Positions 1 through 8,481 of a stretch of DNA of 64,000 bases are shown piece by piece. Position 1 is the first letter of the stretch. Each line of letters begins with the position of its first letter. This DNA is from Pseudomonas sp. RIT-PI-AD (GTDB taxonomy: Bacteria; Pseudomonadota; Gammaproteobacteria; Pseudomonadales; Pseudomonadaceae), in contig NZ_JANZKU010000017.1 of NCBI RefSeq assembly GCF_025642785.1, positions 1 through 64,000 on the forward strand, given 5' to 3'. Both the position numbers and the translations under genes were made by a program. The notes beneath the pieces were generated by a model. It did no database searches. It worked only from the letters and a program-made list of their open reading frames with translations, and was not told where the DNA came from.

Positions 1-1
1 G

Positions 2-172
2 GCGACCGAGGAGCAGACCTCGGTGGTGGAATCGCTGAACATGGACATCACCGAGATCAACACCCTCAACCACGAAGGCGTGGAAAACCTGCATGCCACG
101 CTGCGCGCCTGTGCGGACCTGGAGCAGCAGGCGGTACGCCTGAAGCAGTTGGTGGACAGCTTCCGCATTTGA
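2..172 (+). CDS. Methyl-accepting chemotaxis protein, C-terminal end (partial)
   Basis: The gene runs in from the left edge; only the last 56 residues are present, ending in a TGA at 170-172. The translation begins ATEEQTSVVESLNMDITEIN and closes with LEQQAVRLKQLVDSFRI. This is the standard C-terminal tail of Pseudomonas chemoreceptors, the end of the antiparallel signalling coiled coil just after the AAATEEQ segment. The sensor domain lies outside the window, so the ligand cannot be predicted. There is no sign of a C-terminal CheR/CheB pentapeptide. Confidence 0.9.
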   Translation, partial: ATEEQTSVVESLNMDITEINTLNHEGVENLHATLRACADLEQQAVRLKQLVDSFRI

Positions 173-300
173 CGACGGGGATCAGGCCGCCTCGCGTGAA
201 GCGGCCAGCGTCCGAAAGTCCCCATCCGAGGAAAATATTCAGGCGGAGTATTGACTTAGCTCCGCCCCCTGCGTAAATTTCGCCACCTCGCAAGGCGATC

Positions 301-376
301 GGCTGATTAGCTCAGCTGGGAGAGCACCTGCATCACACGCAGGGGGTCGGCGGTTCGATCCCGTCATCAGCCACCA
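301..376 (+). tRNA. tRNA-Val (anticodon CAC)
   Basis: A complete cloverleaf of 76 nt with encoded CCA. The acceptor arms are GGCTGAT and ATCAGCC, the anticodon stem is CCTGC/GCAGG around the loop ATCACAC, and the T arm is GGCGG-TTCGATC-CCGTC. T33 is followed by CAC, which reads the valine codon GUG. A35 and C36 are the valine identity bases. It lies 33 nt upstream of tRNA-Asp and is probably cotranscribed with it. Confidence 0.93.
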
Positions 377-409
377 AATTGCGAGACTGGGCGAAAGTCC
401 AACTGAAGC

Positions 410-486
410 GCAGCGGTAGTTCAGTCGGTTAGAATACCGGCCTGTCACGCCGGGGGTCGCGGGTTCGAGTCCCGTCCGCTGCGCCA
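410..486 (+). tRNA. tRNA-Asp (anticodon GTC)
   Basis: A complete 77-nt cloverleaf with encoded CCA. The acceptor arm starts GCAGCGG, the anticodon stem CCGGC/GCCGG encloses CTGTCAC (anticodon GTC), and the T loop is TTCGAGT. It follows tRNA-Val in the same orientation and is followed by a factor-independent terminator at 526-552. Confidence 0.95.
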
Positions 487-525
487 TATTTGCTTCCACA
501 GGCCCCCTGAACGCCTGGAAGCTAC

Positions 526-552
526 GAAAAAGCGGCCTTGAGCCGCTTTTTT
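526..552 (+). terminator. Rho-independent terminator of the tRNA operon
   Basis: An inverted repeat AAAAAGCGGC-cttga-GCCGCTTTTTT, a short GC-rich stem with a 5-nt loop and a run of six T, lies 40 nt after tRNA-Asp. The flanking A run makes it potentially bidirectional. Confidence 0.88.
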
Positions 553-1051
553 CGTTTCTGATTCACTGAAACCCATCTCCAGCCAGTTACTTGCACGCGT
601 TCGAGTACACCGCGGGCGGCGCGTGTGACCATCCCTCGCCATCGTTTTTTCGTTCGGTTCTTCCTAGCGCTGGGCCCTGTAGCCATTCCGGGCCCGGTAG
701 GAGATGTCCGATGACTTCAAGCCCTAGGCGATGACCGAAACGGGGATGGTTCATTTCTTCGGTCGGTGACGGCTCGCAGCGCCGATGTTTTCGTTTCCAT
801 CGACAGGCACTTACGCACTTATTCCGGTATCCCTCCCGAGGCGATGCCTGTCGGAGGAGGGAGAGGCTATGCCCTTAGAGGCCATGCCTAGTCGACGGCA
901 TGGATTCAAAGCAAGGAGAAGCTGGCGGAAACCCTATGAGCCTGCCTTCGGCAGACGAGCAGGCGGCATGCCGGACGCCTAGGCATTCCGGAATGCCGCC
1001 ATAAGGGATGGTTGCAGGTATGTCGGAGCAGCTGGCACTCAGTCCTCTATC
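553..1051. other. About 500 bp without a convincing gene
   Basis: No reading frame here has a plausible start, ribosome-binding site or recognisable product. The stretch contains a perfect palindrome GGCATTCCGGAATGCC at 982-997 and a small hairpin CTGCC-TTC-GGCAG at 942-954. Either could be part of the transcription stop for the leftward-reading porin gene that ends at 1052, but neither has a clear T run. Confidence 0.5.
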
Positions 1052-2299
1052 TCAGAGGATGTTGAACGGATACTCGGTGATGATGCGCAGGTCGTCGGCC
1101 TGGCCACCGCGTTCCCCGCTGCGATAACTGGCTGCACGGACTCTGAAGGATAGATTTTTTGCAGGCCCACTTTGAATGACATAGCGCGTTTCGAAGTTTC
1201 GCTCCCAGGCTTCGCCATCCAGGTCAGTACCGGACCCATTCTTGAAATCGTAGCCTTTCACGTAGCGAGCCATGAAGCTCAAGCCGGGCACGCCATAGGG
1301 TGCCATGTTCAGATCGTAGCGGACCTGCCAAGACTTCTCGTCTTCGTAGTCGAAGTCGGAATATTGAACGGAGTTGGCAAACCAATAATTAGCTCCGCCG
1401 TCAGGGCCGTAAATGTAATCGCCTTTACCGGTGACTGCCTGATAAGCCGCTGAGAAGGAATGTGCGCCCAGGCTGTATATGGTCCGGAAACTCCAGATGC
1501 GGTTATCCAGATCGCCGCTGCGGGCAGTGCCTATGCTCTTGGTGTCGTAACCGTTGAAATCGAAAGTTAGCGACTGCTCGTCTGAAAGCGGCAAGGCATA
1601 GTTGGCATTGATGTAGTACTTCCGAAAGTAATCTTCGGTCTTCGCATAGTAGAGGCTTGTAGACAAGCGATCGGTGAGTTTATAGACGCCCCCGAGATAG
1701 TCGACCGAGGTCATCCGTGCGCTGTCGTAGGATGATTGATTGCGGTTCGTCAATGCTGTCAGATGACCGGCATCTATCTGCAGGTTCTTGAACTCTTTAC
1801 TGGTCAATGTCAGTCCGTCCAAGGTCTCCGGCAGGAGGCGACTATCGGACGTATAGGCTACGGGGACCGAGCCTAGCTGAGTGCCGTACTTCAGGACCGT
1901 ATTCGAGATGCGCATTTTGAATACACCGCCGCCCTTGGAGTATTCGTCCTTTGCACCGTCGCTGTCGGCCTCCAGGAGGTTGGTGCCGCCGCCGTAGCGA
2001 CCTCCGCCAGTATCCAACTTCATGGCGTACATGCCGATCAGGTCAATGCCGAATCCAACCGTGCCCTGCGTGAAGCCCGACTCCACTATCCCGACAAAGC
2101 CCTGCGCCCATTCCTCGCCGTAGCTCTGCGCGGCGTTGCTCGCACGGTTATCGCGATTCATATACATGTTGCGGGCTTTTATCGACGCCTTGGTGCCATC
2201 GATAAAACCTGTCGATTCCGACTGCCCATTGGCAAGTGCAACCGGGCTGGTCAACAGGGAAAAGATAACGGCGGTAGAACTGACTTTGCTGGCATTCAT
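1052..2299 (-). CDS. OprD-family outer-membrane porin
   Basis: 415 residues, the usual size for the OprD/OpdK family of substrate-specific 18-stranded barrels that take up amino acids, peptides or carboxylates in Pseudomonas. It starts with a signal peptide (about residues 1-23, cleaved after VALA). Its mature N-terminus has the family pattern GFIDGTKASIKARNMYMNRD, followed by EWAQGF, a marker stretch of OprD porins. The end, DLRIITEYPFNIL, matches the family C-terminus with a final hydrophobic strand. The start is an ATG preceded by GAGGAG. It is divergent from the LysR gene at 2630 across about 330 bp, which suggests this regulator controls it. The substrate cannot be read from sequence; the neighbouring peptide-type ABC system suggests the same nutrient. 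Confidence 0.92.
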   Translation of the reverse strand: MNASKVSSTAVIFSLLTSPVALANGQSESTGFIDGTKASIKARNMYMNRDNRASNAAQSYGEEWAQGFVGIVESGFTQGTVGFGIDLIGMYAMKLDTGGGRYGGGTNLLEADSDGAKDEYSKGGGVFKMRISNTVLKYGTQLGSVPVAYTSDSRLLPETLDGLTLTSKEFKNLQIDAGHLTALTNRNQSSYDSARMTSVDYLGGVYKLTDRLSTSLYYAKTEDYFRKYYINANYALPLSDEQSLTFDFNGYDTKSIGTARSGDLDNRIWSFRTIYSLGAHSFSAAYQAVTGKGDYIYGPDGGANYWFANSVQYSDFDYEDEKSWQVRYDLNMAPYGVPGLSFMARYVKGYDFKNGSGTDLDGEAWERNFETRYVIQSGPAKNLSFRVRAASYRSGERGGQADDLRIITEYPFNIL

Positions 2300-2498
2300 T
2301 GAAGCGGCTCCTCATACATTATCCCTCCGCAAAAAGGCGGAGAGTATCTATCGGCAGTCGTTCAGCGTGCAGAGACGGCCTGCCTTATAGGCGGCAGTAC
2401 CTTTTTAAAAGCTGATTTCCAGTTCGGCAGATTTTTATCGAGCGGTTTTAACGTATTTCTGATCCGTCTAGCTTTCGAATAAGAATGCGGGCGCGATA

Positions 2499-2514
2499 AG
2501 TAAGCGTACTTACT
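2499..2514. promoter_or_regulatory. Palindrome in the oprD-lysR intergenic region
   Basis: AGTAAG-CGTA-CTTACT is an inverted repeat with perfect 6-bp arms. It shares the GTAAG...CTTAC core with the larger palindrome at 2604-2622, so the two are probably binding sites for the adjacent LysR protein. The rest of the 2300-2629 spacer is AT-rich and has no gene. Confidence 0.5.
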
Positions 2515-2603
2515 CACGCTTCCTCGACTCAGGAAAGGCGACGGCTTTCGGCGACTATACCAGTGGCTTCAGAGGGAGCACATACGTCATCTAGTTGACC
2601 TCA

Positions 2604-2622
2604 GCGTAAGCCAAGCTTACGC
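2604..2622. promoter_or_regulatory. Palindromic operator immediately upstream of the LysR gene
   Basis: GCGTAAGC-CAA-GCTTACGC has perfect 8-bp arms around a 3-bp spacer and ends 7 bp before the ATG at 2630. It would overlap the ribosome-binding site or leader of the regulator, the place expected for autoregulation. The core GTAAG/CTTAC is shared with 2499-2514. Confidence 0.55.
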
Positions 2623-2629
2623 TCGGGCA

Positions 2630-3529
2630 ATGGCTAAATTCCTTATCCCGTCGTTGAACTGGCTCCGCGTCTTCGAGGCTGCAGCCAGACACCAGAGCTT
2701 TTCCAAAGCGGGAAAGGAGCTTTACATGTCCGGCGCTGCGGTGAGTCAGCAGGTTTTTGCGTTGGAAACCTGCCTCGGTCGGCCACTGTTCGAGCGTACT
2801 GCCAACCGAATCCAGCTAACGCCAGAAGGCAGTGATTTCCTCCCTACCGTTCAAATCTCCCTGGGCGCGATCGAGACCAAGGCGGCCTCGCTTTTCGCGC
2901 CGAAGCGAATCGAGCGGGTGTCGCTGCTGGCCAGCCAACTGATGGCCATGAGTTGGCTGCCGCGCGTATTGGCGGAGTTCGATCGGGACAACCCTTCCAT
3001 CCGTGTAGAGCTTCTGATGGAGGGGTCGCACATGAAGGACGTGCCCGATATCGCGATCCGGTTCGGTGAAGAGCCCCAGCTCGTCCGTCACCCTGGAAGG
3101 CTGATGGGGCTCTCGTATGTAGTCCTGTGCCGGAAGGAAGACGTCGCCAACATCAACTCCCTCGATGACTTGCTGTCGTTTCGTCTTTTGGAAAGGACCT
3201 CTCACGCCATGGGGTGGATGGGACTGCTCAGCCATCACTTCGGTCCCATGCAGGGGCGGCAACTCAAGCTCGAGAAGGCGGATGTCACGCCACTGGCTCT
3301 GATGATGGTAAGCCAGGGTCTGGGCCTCGCCGTTTGCCCCGTGCCGGTTTCTCTCCCCCTGGCCGATGCCCTGGGCCTGGAGGTATGTCCCTTGGTCCCG
3401 CGGACTCCCGGGCCTGGAATCTACTACCTGGAGCATCCGTCGAATCGGCCGCAGAGTGCCGCCGTTCAAAAGCTTGAACAAGCGCTGCACGCGGCGGCCC
3501 AGGCATCCATGCGAGCCCATCACATGTAG
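2630..3529 (+). CDS. LysR-family transcriptional regulator (GcvA-like)
   Basis: 299 residues. The N-terminal winged helix-turn-helix spans about residues 8-66 (SLNWLRVFEAAARHQSFSKAG, then SGAAVSQQVFALE and LFERTANRIQLTPEG), and the substrate-binding fold occupies the rest. The opening resembles the GcvA/AmpR branch, whose members usually act next to a divergent target gene. It is divergent from the OprD porin and precedes, in the opposite orientation, a second LysR gene. Two palindromes with a GTAAG...CTTAC core lie in its upstream region. The ATG at 2630 fits the family N-terminus, although its ribosome-binding site is weak. Confidence 0.88.
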   Translation: MAKFLIPSLNWLRVFEAAARHQSFSKAGKELYMSGAAVSQQVFALETCLGRPLFERTANRIQLTPEGSDFLPTVQISLGAIETKAASLFAPKRIERVSLLASQLMAMSWLPRVLAEFDRDNPSIRVELLMEGSHMKDVPDIAIRFGEEPQLVRHPGRLMGLSYVVLCRKEDVANINSLDDLLSFRLLERTSHAMGWMGLLSHHFGPMQGRQLKLEKADVTPLALMMVSQGLGLAVCPVPVSLPLADALGLEVCPLVPRTPGPGIYYLEHPSNRPQSAAVQKLEQALHAAAQASMRAHHM

Positions 3530-3624
3530 CTGGGACCGTTGTTCCGGCGCCGGCGGGCTGGACGGGTTACAGAGTCGGCGGATTGCCAAGATGAACGACG
3601 ATGCCGGGGGCGTTTCGTCGGGCG

Positions 3625-4533
3625 CTACCCTTCCTGGATATCCCGCTTGCTCCGCGACGCAATTGCATGCGCCGCCTGTATGAAATCCTCGACATACCGG
3701 GCGTTGCGGCTCGTCCTCATCCGGCCGAGCAGGAAATGGTCGTCTATTATCGGAGTCAATTGGCGGATCGCTACCCTGCCGACAGCGGTACCCGCCATGG
3801 CCGGGTGCATGATGCTGACGCCCATCCCGGCGGCGACGAACTCGCACACCGACGGCGCGGTATTCGCTTCCAGGATATAGCGCGGAGTCAGGCCATGCTG
3901 GGCGAAGGCATCATCGGTGATGCGACGCATCTCGACGCTATTGTCGAAGGCGATGAACGGCTCGTCCTTTAGCTGTTTGATGCTGATGCTTCTCTTCCTG
4001 ACCAGTGGGTGACCCAGTGGAAGCAAGCAAATAAGCGGTTGACGCAAGAGCGGCTGCAATTCCAGGTCCGGATGATCGATGTTGGTGTTGAGCAGCCCTA
4101 CGTCTATCTGGCGGGTAGCCAACCAATCGGCCAAGACCACCGAAGCCCGAACCTTCACCGACACGAAGACTTCCGGATGGATTTCACGGAATCCGGCGAT
4201 GACCTCTCGGGTGAATGCGCCCGATAGCGCCGGCAACACGCCGACGATCAGGTGACCGCCTTCTTCGCGTTTTACCACCTCCACGGCGGATGCCAGCTGA
4301 TGCAGGCCGGCGAAGATCCGATCGACTTCCTGATAGAGGCGCATGCCTTGGGGGGTAGGGGCCAGTCGCCCCTTGGTGCGCTCGAACAGGTGCAGGCCGG
4401 TCTGGTGTTCCAGTTGCGCCAGCAGCTTGCTGACCGCGGGCTGGGTCACGTAGAGCGCAGTCGCCGCGGCGCTTACCGTTCCGCTTTCTATCACGGCACG
4501 GAAGGCCTCCACCTGCCGTAGATTGATAGTCAT
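3625..4533 (-). CDS. LysR-family transcriptional regulator (OccR/NocR-like N-terminus)
   Basis: 302 residues starting MTINLRQVEAFRAVIESG. The winged helix spans about residues 4-62 (VTQPAVSKLLAQLE, LFERTKGRLAPTPQG) and is followed by a LysR effector domain. The N-terminus resembles the OccR/NocR group, which controls opine and arginine/ornithine catabolism. That fits the ornithine-cyclodeaminase-family gene in the operon it faces. An upstream in-frame extension is possible but encodes low-complexity sequence, and the ATG at 4531-4533 gives the canonical LysR start. It is divergent from the ABC operon beginning at 4639, with about 105 bp between them, and is the natural candidate for its activator. 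Confidence 0.9.
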   Translation of the reverse strand: MTINLRQVEAFRAVIESGTVSAAATALYVTQPAVSKLLAQLEHQTGLHLFERTKGRLAPTPQGMRLYQEVDRIFAGLHQLASAVEVVKREEGGHLIVGVLPALSGAFTREVIAGFREIHPEVFVSVKVRASVVLADWLATRQIDVGLLNTNIDHPDLELQPLLRQPLICLLPLGHPLVRKRSISIKQLKDEPFIAFDNSVEMRRITDDAFAQHGLTPRYILEANTAPSVCEFVAAGMGVSIMHPAMAGTAVGRVAIRQLTPIIDDHFLLGRMRTSRNARYVEDFIQAAHAIASRSKRDIQEG

Positions 4534-4638
4534 CACCCTATAACCTCTTGGAATGGAACACCCGTAAATAGTGTTTGGACATTCTAGGTTGGCGAATTGG
4601 AAGATATCAACGACACCTTGATAGGCAGGTCGCAACCC

Positions 4639-5574
4639 ATGCTTTACGCAGTCAAACGAATCCTGCTGGGAATCCCCACCCTTCTGGTCATGTTCACCCT
4701 CATCTTCCTGCTCGTGCGGGTAGTGCCGGGCGACGCCGCGACCGTAATCCTCGGCGACCAGGCCAATGCTGCATCGCTGGCTGCGCTGCGTATTCAACTC
4801 GGCCTGGATCAACCGCTTTGGCAGCAGTACCTCTCAGCGCTATGGGCGGCGATGCGAGGCGACCTCGGCGTATCGATGGTGACCAACAGGCCGGTGATGG
4901 AGGAAATACTCCGGGTATTGCCCCACACGTTGAATCTGGCCGCCGCATCCATGCTGCTCGGATTGCTTCTGGGGTTGCCCATGGGGATATTCGCGGCCTT
5001 GTACCGTAATCGCTGGCCGGATTATGTCGGGCGTCTCTTTTCGCTGATCGGGCTTTCTCTGCCCGCATTCGTCGCGGGCATCTTGTTGCTCTTGGTTTTC
5101 GCCATCCAACTTCAGTGGTTCCCGGTCATTCCGATGGAGGGCGGTTTCTTCGAAACCTTGCGAGCCCTGGTATTACCCGCCATTACATTGGGCTTCGTGA
5201 TGAGCTCATACGTGGCACGGGTCACCCGCGCGTCGATGCTCACTGTATTGGACGAGGACTATATACGCACGGCACGGGCAAAAGGCATTGCGCCCTTTCG
5301 TTTCATCATGCGCCATGCCCTGGCCAACGCCTTGTTACCCATCATTACCATTACCGGACTTTATTTCGGCACGCTGATTGGAAATGCAGTGTTGACCGAA
5401 GTGGTATTCAACCGATCGGGGATGGGCCGACTCATTCTCGGCGCTCTTAACACCCGCGATTATTCATTGCTGCAAGGACTGATGATCGTCTTCGCCGCTT
5501 TTATCGTAATGGCGAACGTCATTACCGATCTGCTCTATGGACTGGCCGATCCGCGCGTGAGGGTAGGGCGATGA
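4639..5574 (+). CDS. ABC transporter permease, DppB type
   Basis: 311 residues from the ATG at 4639, which has GGCAGG upstream; a TTG 42 bp earlier is less likely. It is an inner-membrane permease of the peptide/nickel/opine family. The N-terminal MLYAVKRILLGIPTLLVMFTLIFL segment and VRVVPGDAA are typical of DppB/OppB. The cytoplasmic coupling loop is seen in YIRTARAKGIAPFRFIMRHALANALLPIIT (the EAA-loop region). About six membrane segments are present. It overlaps the next permease gene by 4 bp (ATGA), so the two are translationally coupled, and it heads the operon 4639-11155. Confidence 0.93.
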   Translation: MLYAVKRILLGIPTLLVMFTLIFLLVRVVPGDAATVILGDQANAASLAALRIQLGLDQPLWQQYLSALWAAMRGDLGVSMVTNRPVMEEILRVLPHTLNLAAASMLLGLLLGLPMGIFAALYRNRWPDYVGRLFSLIGLSLPAFVAGILLLLVFAIQLQWFPVIPMEGGFFETLRALVLPAITLGFVMSSYVARVTRASMLTVLDEDYIRTARAKGIAPFRFIMRHALANALLPIITITGLYFGTLIGNAVLTEVVFNRSGMGRLILGALNTRDYSLLQGLMIVFAAFIVMANVITDLLYGLADPRVRVGR

Positions 5575-6425
5575 ACGGCCTTGCGTTATTCACCCGCTTT
5601 TTCCGTTTGCTGTCGCGGGGCGGTGCATTCGGTTGGCTGGGGTTTGTTCTGTTGGTAGCGATCGTGCTTGCTGCAATCTTCGCGCCCTGGCTGTCGCCCT
5701 ATGATCCAATTAACCAGGACATCGTCCATCGGCTGTTACCGCCCTCGGCGGATTATTGGCTCGGTACGGATAGTTTTGGCCGCGATGTGTTCTCGCGGAT
5801 TCTCTACGGCGCCCGCGTCTCCCTGCTGGTGGGCTTCGTTTCAATCCTCATCGCCATTGTCGTGGGAACTGTCATCGGTGTGGTCTCCGGCTATGTCGGC
5901 GGGAAGTTCGACCAACTGGTCATGAGCGTCGTCGATGTGATGCTCGCATTCCCCTCGCTTTTGCTTGGAATGCTCGTGGCCGCCGTCCTGGGCGCCAGCC
6001 TCGAGAACCTGATCATCGCCATCGCGATTACCGAGATCGCACCTTTCGTTCGTCTGGCGCGGGCTCCGACGCTTGCCTTGAAGGAGCGCGAGTTCGTGGA
6101 GGCCGGTCGTGCGCTTGGCTTCAGCCATGGGCGGATCATGGCCGTGCATATCCTTCCCAACCTGATTGCCGACGTGCTGGTGATGGGATCGTTATGGATG
6201 GCCACGGCGATCCGGACCGAGGCGTCGCTCAGTTTCATCGGCCTGGGCGTCCGTCCACCGAGCGCCACCTGGGGCGGAATGATCCGCGACGGCTTCGACA
6301 ACATCCTCGATGCGTGGTGGTTGGCGGTATTCCCGAGCATCGCCGTCTTGCTGGCCGTATTGGCGCTCAATCTCCTGGGCGACGCCTTGCGTGACGCCAT
6401 CGATCCCAAATATCGCAAGGGCTGA
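5571..6425 (+). CDS. ABC transporter permease, DppC type
   Basis: 284 residues. It is the partner permease: the N-terminal extension leads into APWLSPYDPINQDIVHRLLPPS and YWLGTDSFGRDVFSRILYGAR, both hallmarks of DppC/OppC. The EAA-type loop reads EFVEAGRALGFSHGRIMAVHILPNL. About six membrane helices are visible. Start and stop overlap the preceding gene (ATGA), and the ATP-binding gene starts 4 bp downstream. Together with the DppB-type protein it forms the channel for a peptide-like or amino-acid-derived solute. Confidence 0.93.
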   Translation: MNGLALFTRFFRLLSRGGAFGWLGFVLLVAIVLAAIFAPWLSPYDPINQDIVHRLLPPSADYWLGTDSFGRDVFSRILYGARVSLLVGFVSILIAIVVGTVIGVVSGYVGGKFDQLVMSVVDVMLAFPSLLLGMLVAAVLGASLENLIIAIAITEIAPFVRLARAPTLALKEREFVEAGRALGFSHGRIMAVHILPNLIADVLVMGSLWMATAIRTEASLSFIGLGVRPPSATWGGMIRDGFDNILDAWWLAVFPSIAVLLAVLALNLLGDALRDAIDPKYRKG

Positions 6426-6429
6426 TCCG

Positions 6430-7449
6430 ATGACCCCATTACCCTCCCAGGTGTCAGTGGCCGCAGACGATGTCGTCTTGGACATACGGGCGCTACGCAC
6501 GGAATTCATGATCGGCGGCCAGTGGCACGGGGCGGTTCGCGACCTGACCTTGAGCGTGCGTAAGAACGAAACCTTGGCTCTGGTCGGTGAGTCTGGCAGC
6601 GGCAAAAGCATAACGGCCCTGTCGATACTGGGTCTCCTGCCGGAAAAGGTGGCACGGATCGGCGCCGGGCAGTTGCTGTTCGGGGGGCGCGATCTCACCC
6701 GCTTGAGCCGCGATCAATTGCGCGACGTTCGCGGCGGGGAAATCGCCATGGTGTTCCAGGAACCCATGACCTCGCTGAACCCCACCATGCGAGTGGGCGA
6801 GCAGATTGGAGAAATGATCCGGGCACATCGCCCTCTATCGGCTAAGGAGACGCGGGAGGAAGCGGTAAAGCTGCTCCTTCAAGTGGGCATCCCGTCGGCA
6901 GAGCGGCGCGTCGACGATTACCCCCATCAGTTCTCTGGCGGCATGCGTCAGCGAGTCATGATCGCCATCGCGATCGCATGCCGACCAACGCTCTTGCTGG
7001 CGGACGAGCCGACGACCGCGCTCGATGTGACGATTCAAGCCCAGGTGCTTGGCGTGCTCGACAAGCTCAAGCGCGAGCAGGGCATGTCGATGCTGTTCAT
7101 CACCCACAACCTTGGCGTGGTTGCGCTGATCGCCGACCGTGTTGCCGTCATGTATGCGGGGCAGGTCGTCGAGTTGGCGTCGGTCACCGAGCTATTCGCC
7201 AAGCCCACCCATCCCTACACCGAAGCCTTGCTGAAAGCCATGCCAAGGGTCGACCGGGATAGCGATGACCTCGCTCCCATTCCGGGTGCCGTCCCCTCGC
7301 TCATCAATATGCCCATCGGTTGCGCCTTCGCGAACCGCTGCCCGCTGAAAGAGCCCCGCTGCGAGCAGGAGTCGCCGCTGTTGGCGCCCTTGCCCACCAA
7401 CGGCGATCACGGCGTCCGTTGTTTTGTCCGCAATCCGGAGGCCCTATGA
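6430..7449 (+). CDS. ABC transporter ATP-binding protein, DppD type
   Basis: 339 residues from the ATG at 6430. It carries Walker A GESGSGKSIT, the Q-loop region MVFQEPMTSLNP, the signature FSGGMRQRVMIA, and Walker B LLADEPTTALD followed by the switch His in ITHNLG. The C-terminus has the oligopeptide-ABC extension with the cysteine-containing segment GCAFANRCPLKEPRCEQESP, which in this family can hold an Fe-S cluster. Its last codons overlap the start of the second ATPase gene. It pairs with the DppF-type protein as the motor. Confidence 0.94.
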   Translation: MTPLPSQVSVAADDVVLDIRALRTEFMIGGQWHGAVRDLTLSVRKNETLALVGESGSGKSITALSILGLLPEKVARIGAGQLLFGGRDLTRLSRDQLRDVRGGEIAMVFQEPMTSLNPTMRVGEQIGEMIRAHRPLSAKETREEAVKLLLQVGIPSAERRVDDYPHQFSGGMRQRVMIAIAIACRPTLLLADEPTTALDVTIQAQVLGVLDKLKREQGMSMLFITHNLGVVALIADRVAVMYAGQVVELASVTELFAKPTHPYTEALLKAMPRVDRDSDDLAPIPGAVPSLINMPIGCAFANRCPLKEPRCEQESPLLAPLPTNGDHGVRCFVRNPEAL

Positions 7450-8435
7450 GCGCGCCCGAGTCCGGTTCCCTGGGAGTCGTCGTCAAGAACCTGCGCAAGC
7501 ACTACGTCAGCGGCGGCGGCTGGTTCGGCCGCGACAAACAGGTGGTCAGGGCAATCGCGGATGTGTCCTTGACCGTTCCGAAGGGCGTTTCCGTCGGTTT
7601 GGTGGGGGAGTCCGGGTGTGGCAAATCGACCGTTGCGCGTGCCGTCCTCCGCCTGGTCGAGCCCGATGACGGAACCATTTTCCACGACGGCGTGGACGTG
7701 CGCGCGCTGACCGGCAAGGCGCTCCGGGAACACCGGCGCAACGCGCAACTGGTGTTCCAGGACCCGTTCGCCTCATTGAATCCGAAACGGACCATCTGGC
7801 AGACCCTCGAAGAGCCGCTGCGGGTGCATCGCATGGGCAGCGCGGACGAGATCAGGCGCCGCGTCGAACGAGCGATCCTGGAGGTCGGTCTGCCGGTGGA
7901 GTGCCTGTCGCGCTATGCGCACGAATTCTCCGGCGGTCAACGGCAACGCATCGGTATCGCACGGGCGCTGATCCTCGAGCCGGATTTCATCGTCGCCGAT
8001 GAACCCGTATCGGCCCTGGACGTGTCGGTCCAGGCCCAGATCCTGCAGTTGCTTCTGCGGATCAAGGAGGCCCGGGGATTATCCTTTCTGTTCGTTTCCC
8101 ACGACCTGGGCGTCGTGCGCTATTTCTGCGCGCTCACCAACGTGATGTACCTCGGACGCATCGTCGAGTACGGGCCTACTCGCGAGGTCATGGATGATCC
8201 TCGCCACCCCTATACCCGCCTGTTACGCGACAGCTCGCCTATTCCGGATCCGGCCCAACGGATTTCGTTGGTGAGCAGCGCGCAGGAATTGCCATCCGCG
8301 GCGAATCCGCCGCCCGGCTGCGCTTTCCATCCCCGCTGCCCCAGGGCCGAAGCCCGGTGCCGCCGCGAGGTTCCGCTACTTCGTTCGGTCGACGGTGGCG
8401 CTGGTCGCACCGTGGCTTGCCATTTCCCCCTGTAG
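7446..8435 (+). CDS. ABC transporter ATP-binding protein, DppF type
   Basis: 329 residues from the ATG at 7446 (ATGA overlap with the previous gene). Walker A is GESGCGKST, the Q loop is LVFQDPFASLNP, the signature is FSGGQRQRIGIA, Walker B is IVADEPVSALD, and the switch is VSHDLG. The C-terminal cysteine segment GCAFHPRCPRAEARCRRE is present. The segment GGGWFGRDKQVVRAI before the Walker region is the usual insertion of the DppF/OppF branch. It completes a two-permease, two-ATPase importer. Confidence 0.94.
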   Translation: MSAPESGSLGVVVKNLRKHYVSGGGWFGRDKQVVRAIADVSLTVPKGVSVGLVGESGCGKSTVARAVLRLVEPDDGTIFHDGVDVRALTGKALREHRRNAQLVFQDPFASLNPKRTIWQTLEEPLRVHRMGSADEIRRRVERAILEVGLPVECLSRYAHEFSGGQRQRIGIARALILEPDFIVADEPVSALDVSVQAQILQLLLRIKEARGLSFLFVSHDLGVVRYFCALTNVMYLGRIVEYGPTREVMDDPRHPYTRLLRDSSPIPDPAQRISLVSSAQELPSAANPPPGCAFHPRCPRAEARCRREVPLLRSVDGGAGRTVACHFPL

Positions 8436-8481
8436 CGGCCCCCGGTCGCTCAACGTTGTCTGATGCCTTCGGAGAAACGCA

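Noticed and set aside
942-997. Small hairpin and palindrome after the tRNA genes, considered as a structured RNA
   Set aside because: No conserved promoter, T-run terminator or known RNA motif could be seen; folding alone is not enough.
4597-4638. TTG start giving a 14-residue longer DppB-type permease
   Set aside because: The extra residues are polar and precede the usual family N-terminus; the ATG at 4639 has a better ribosome-binding site.
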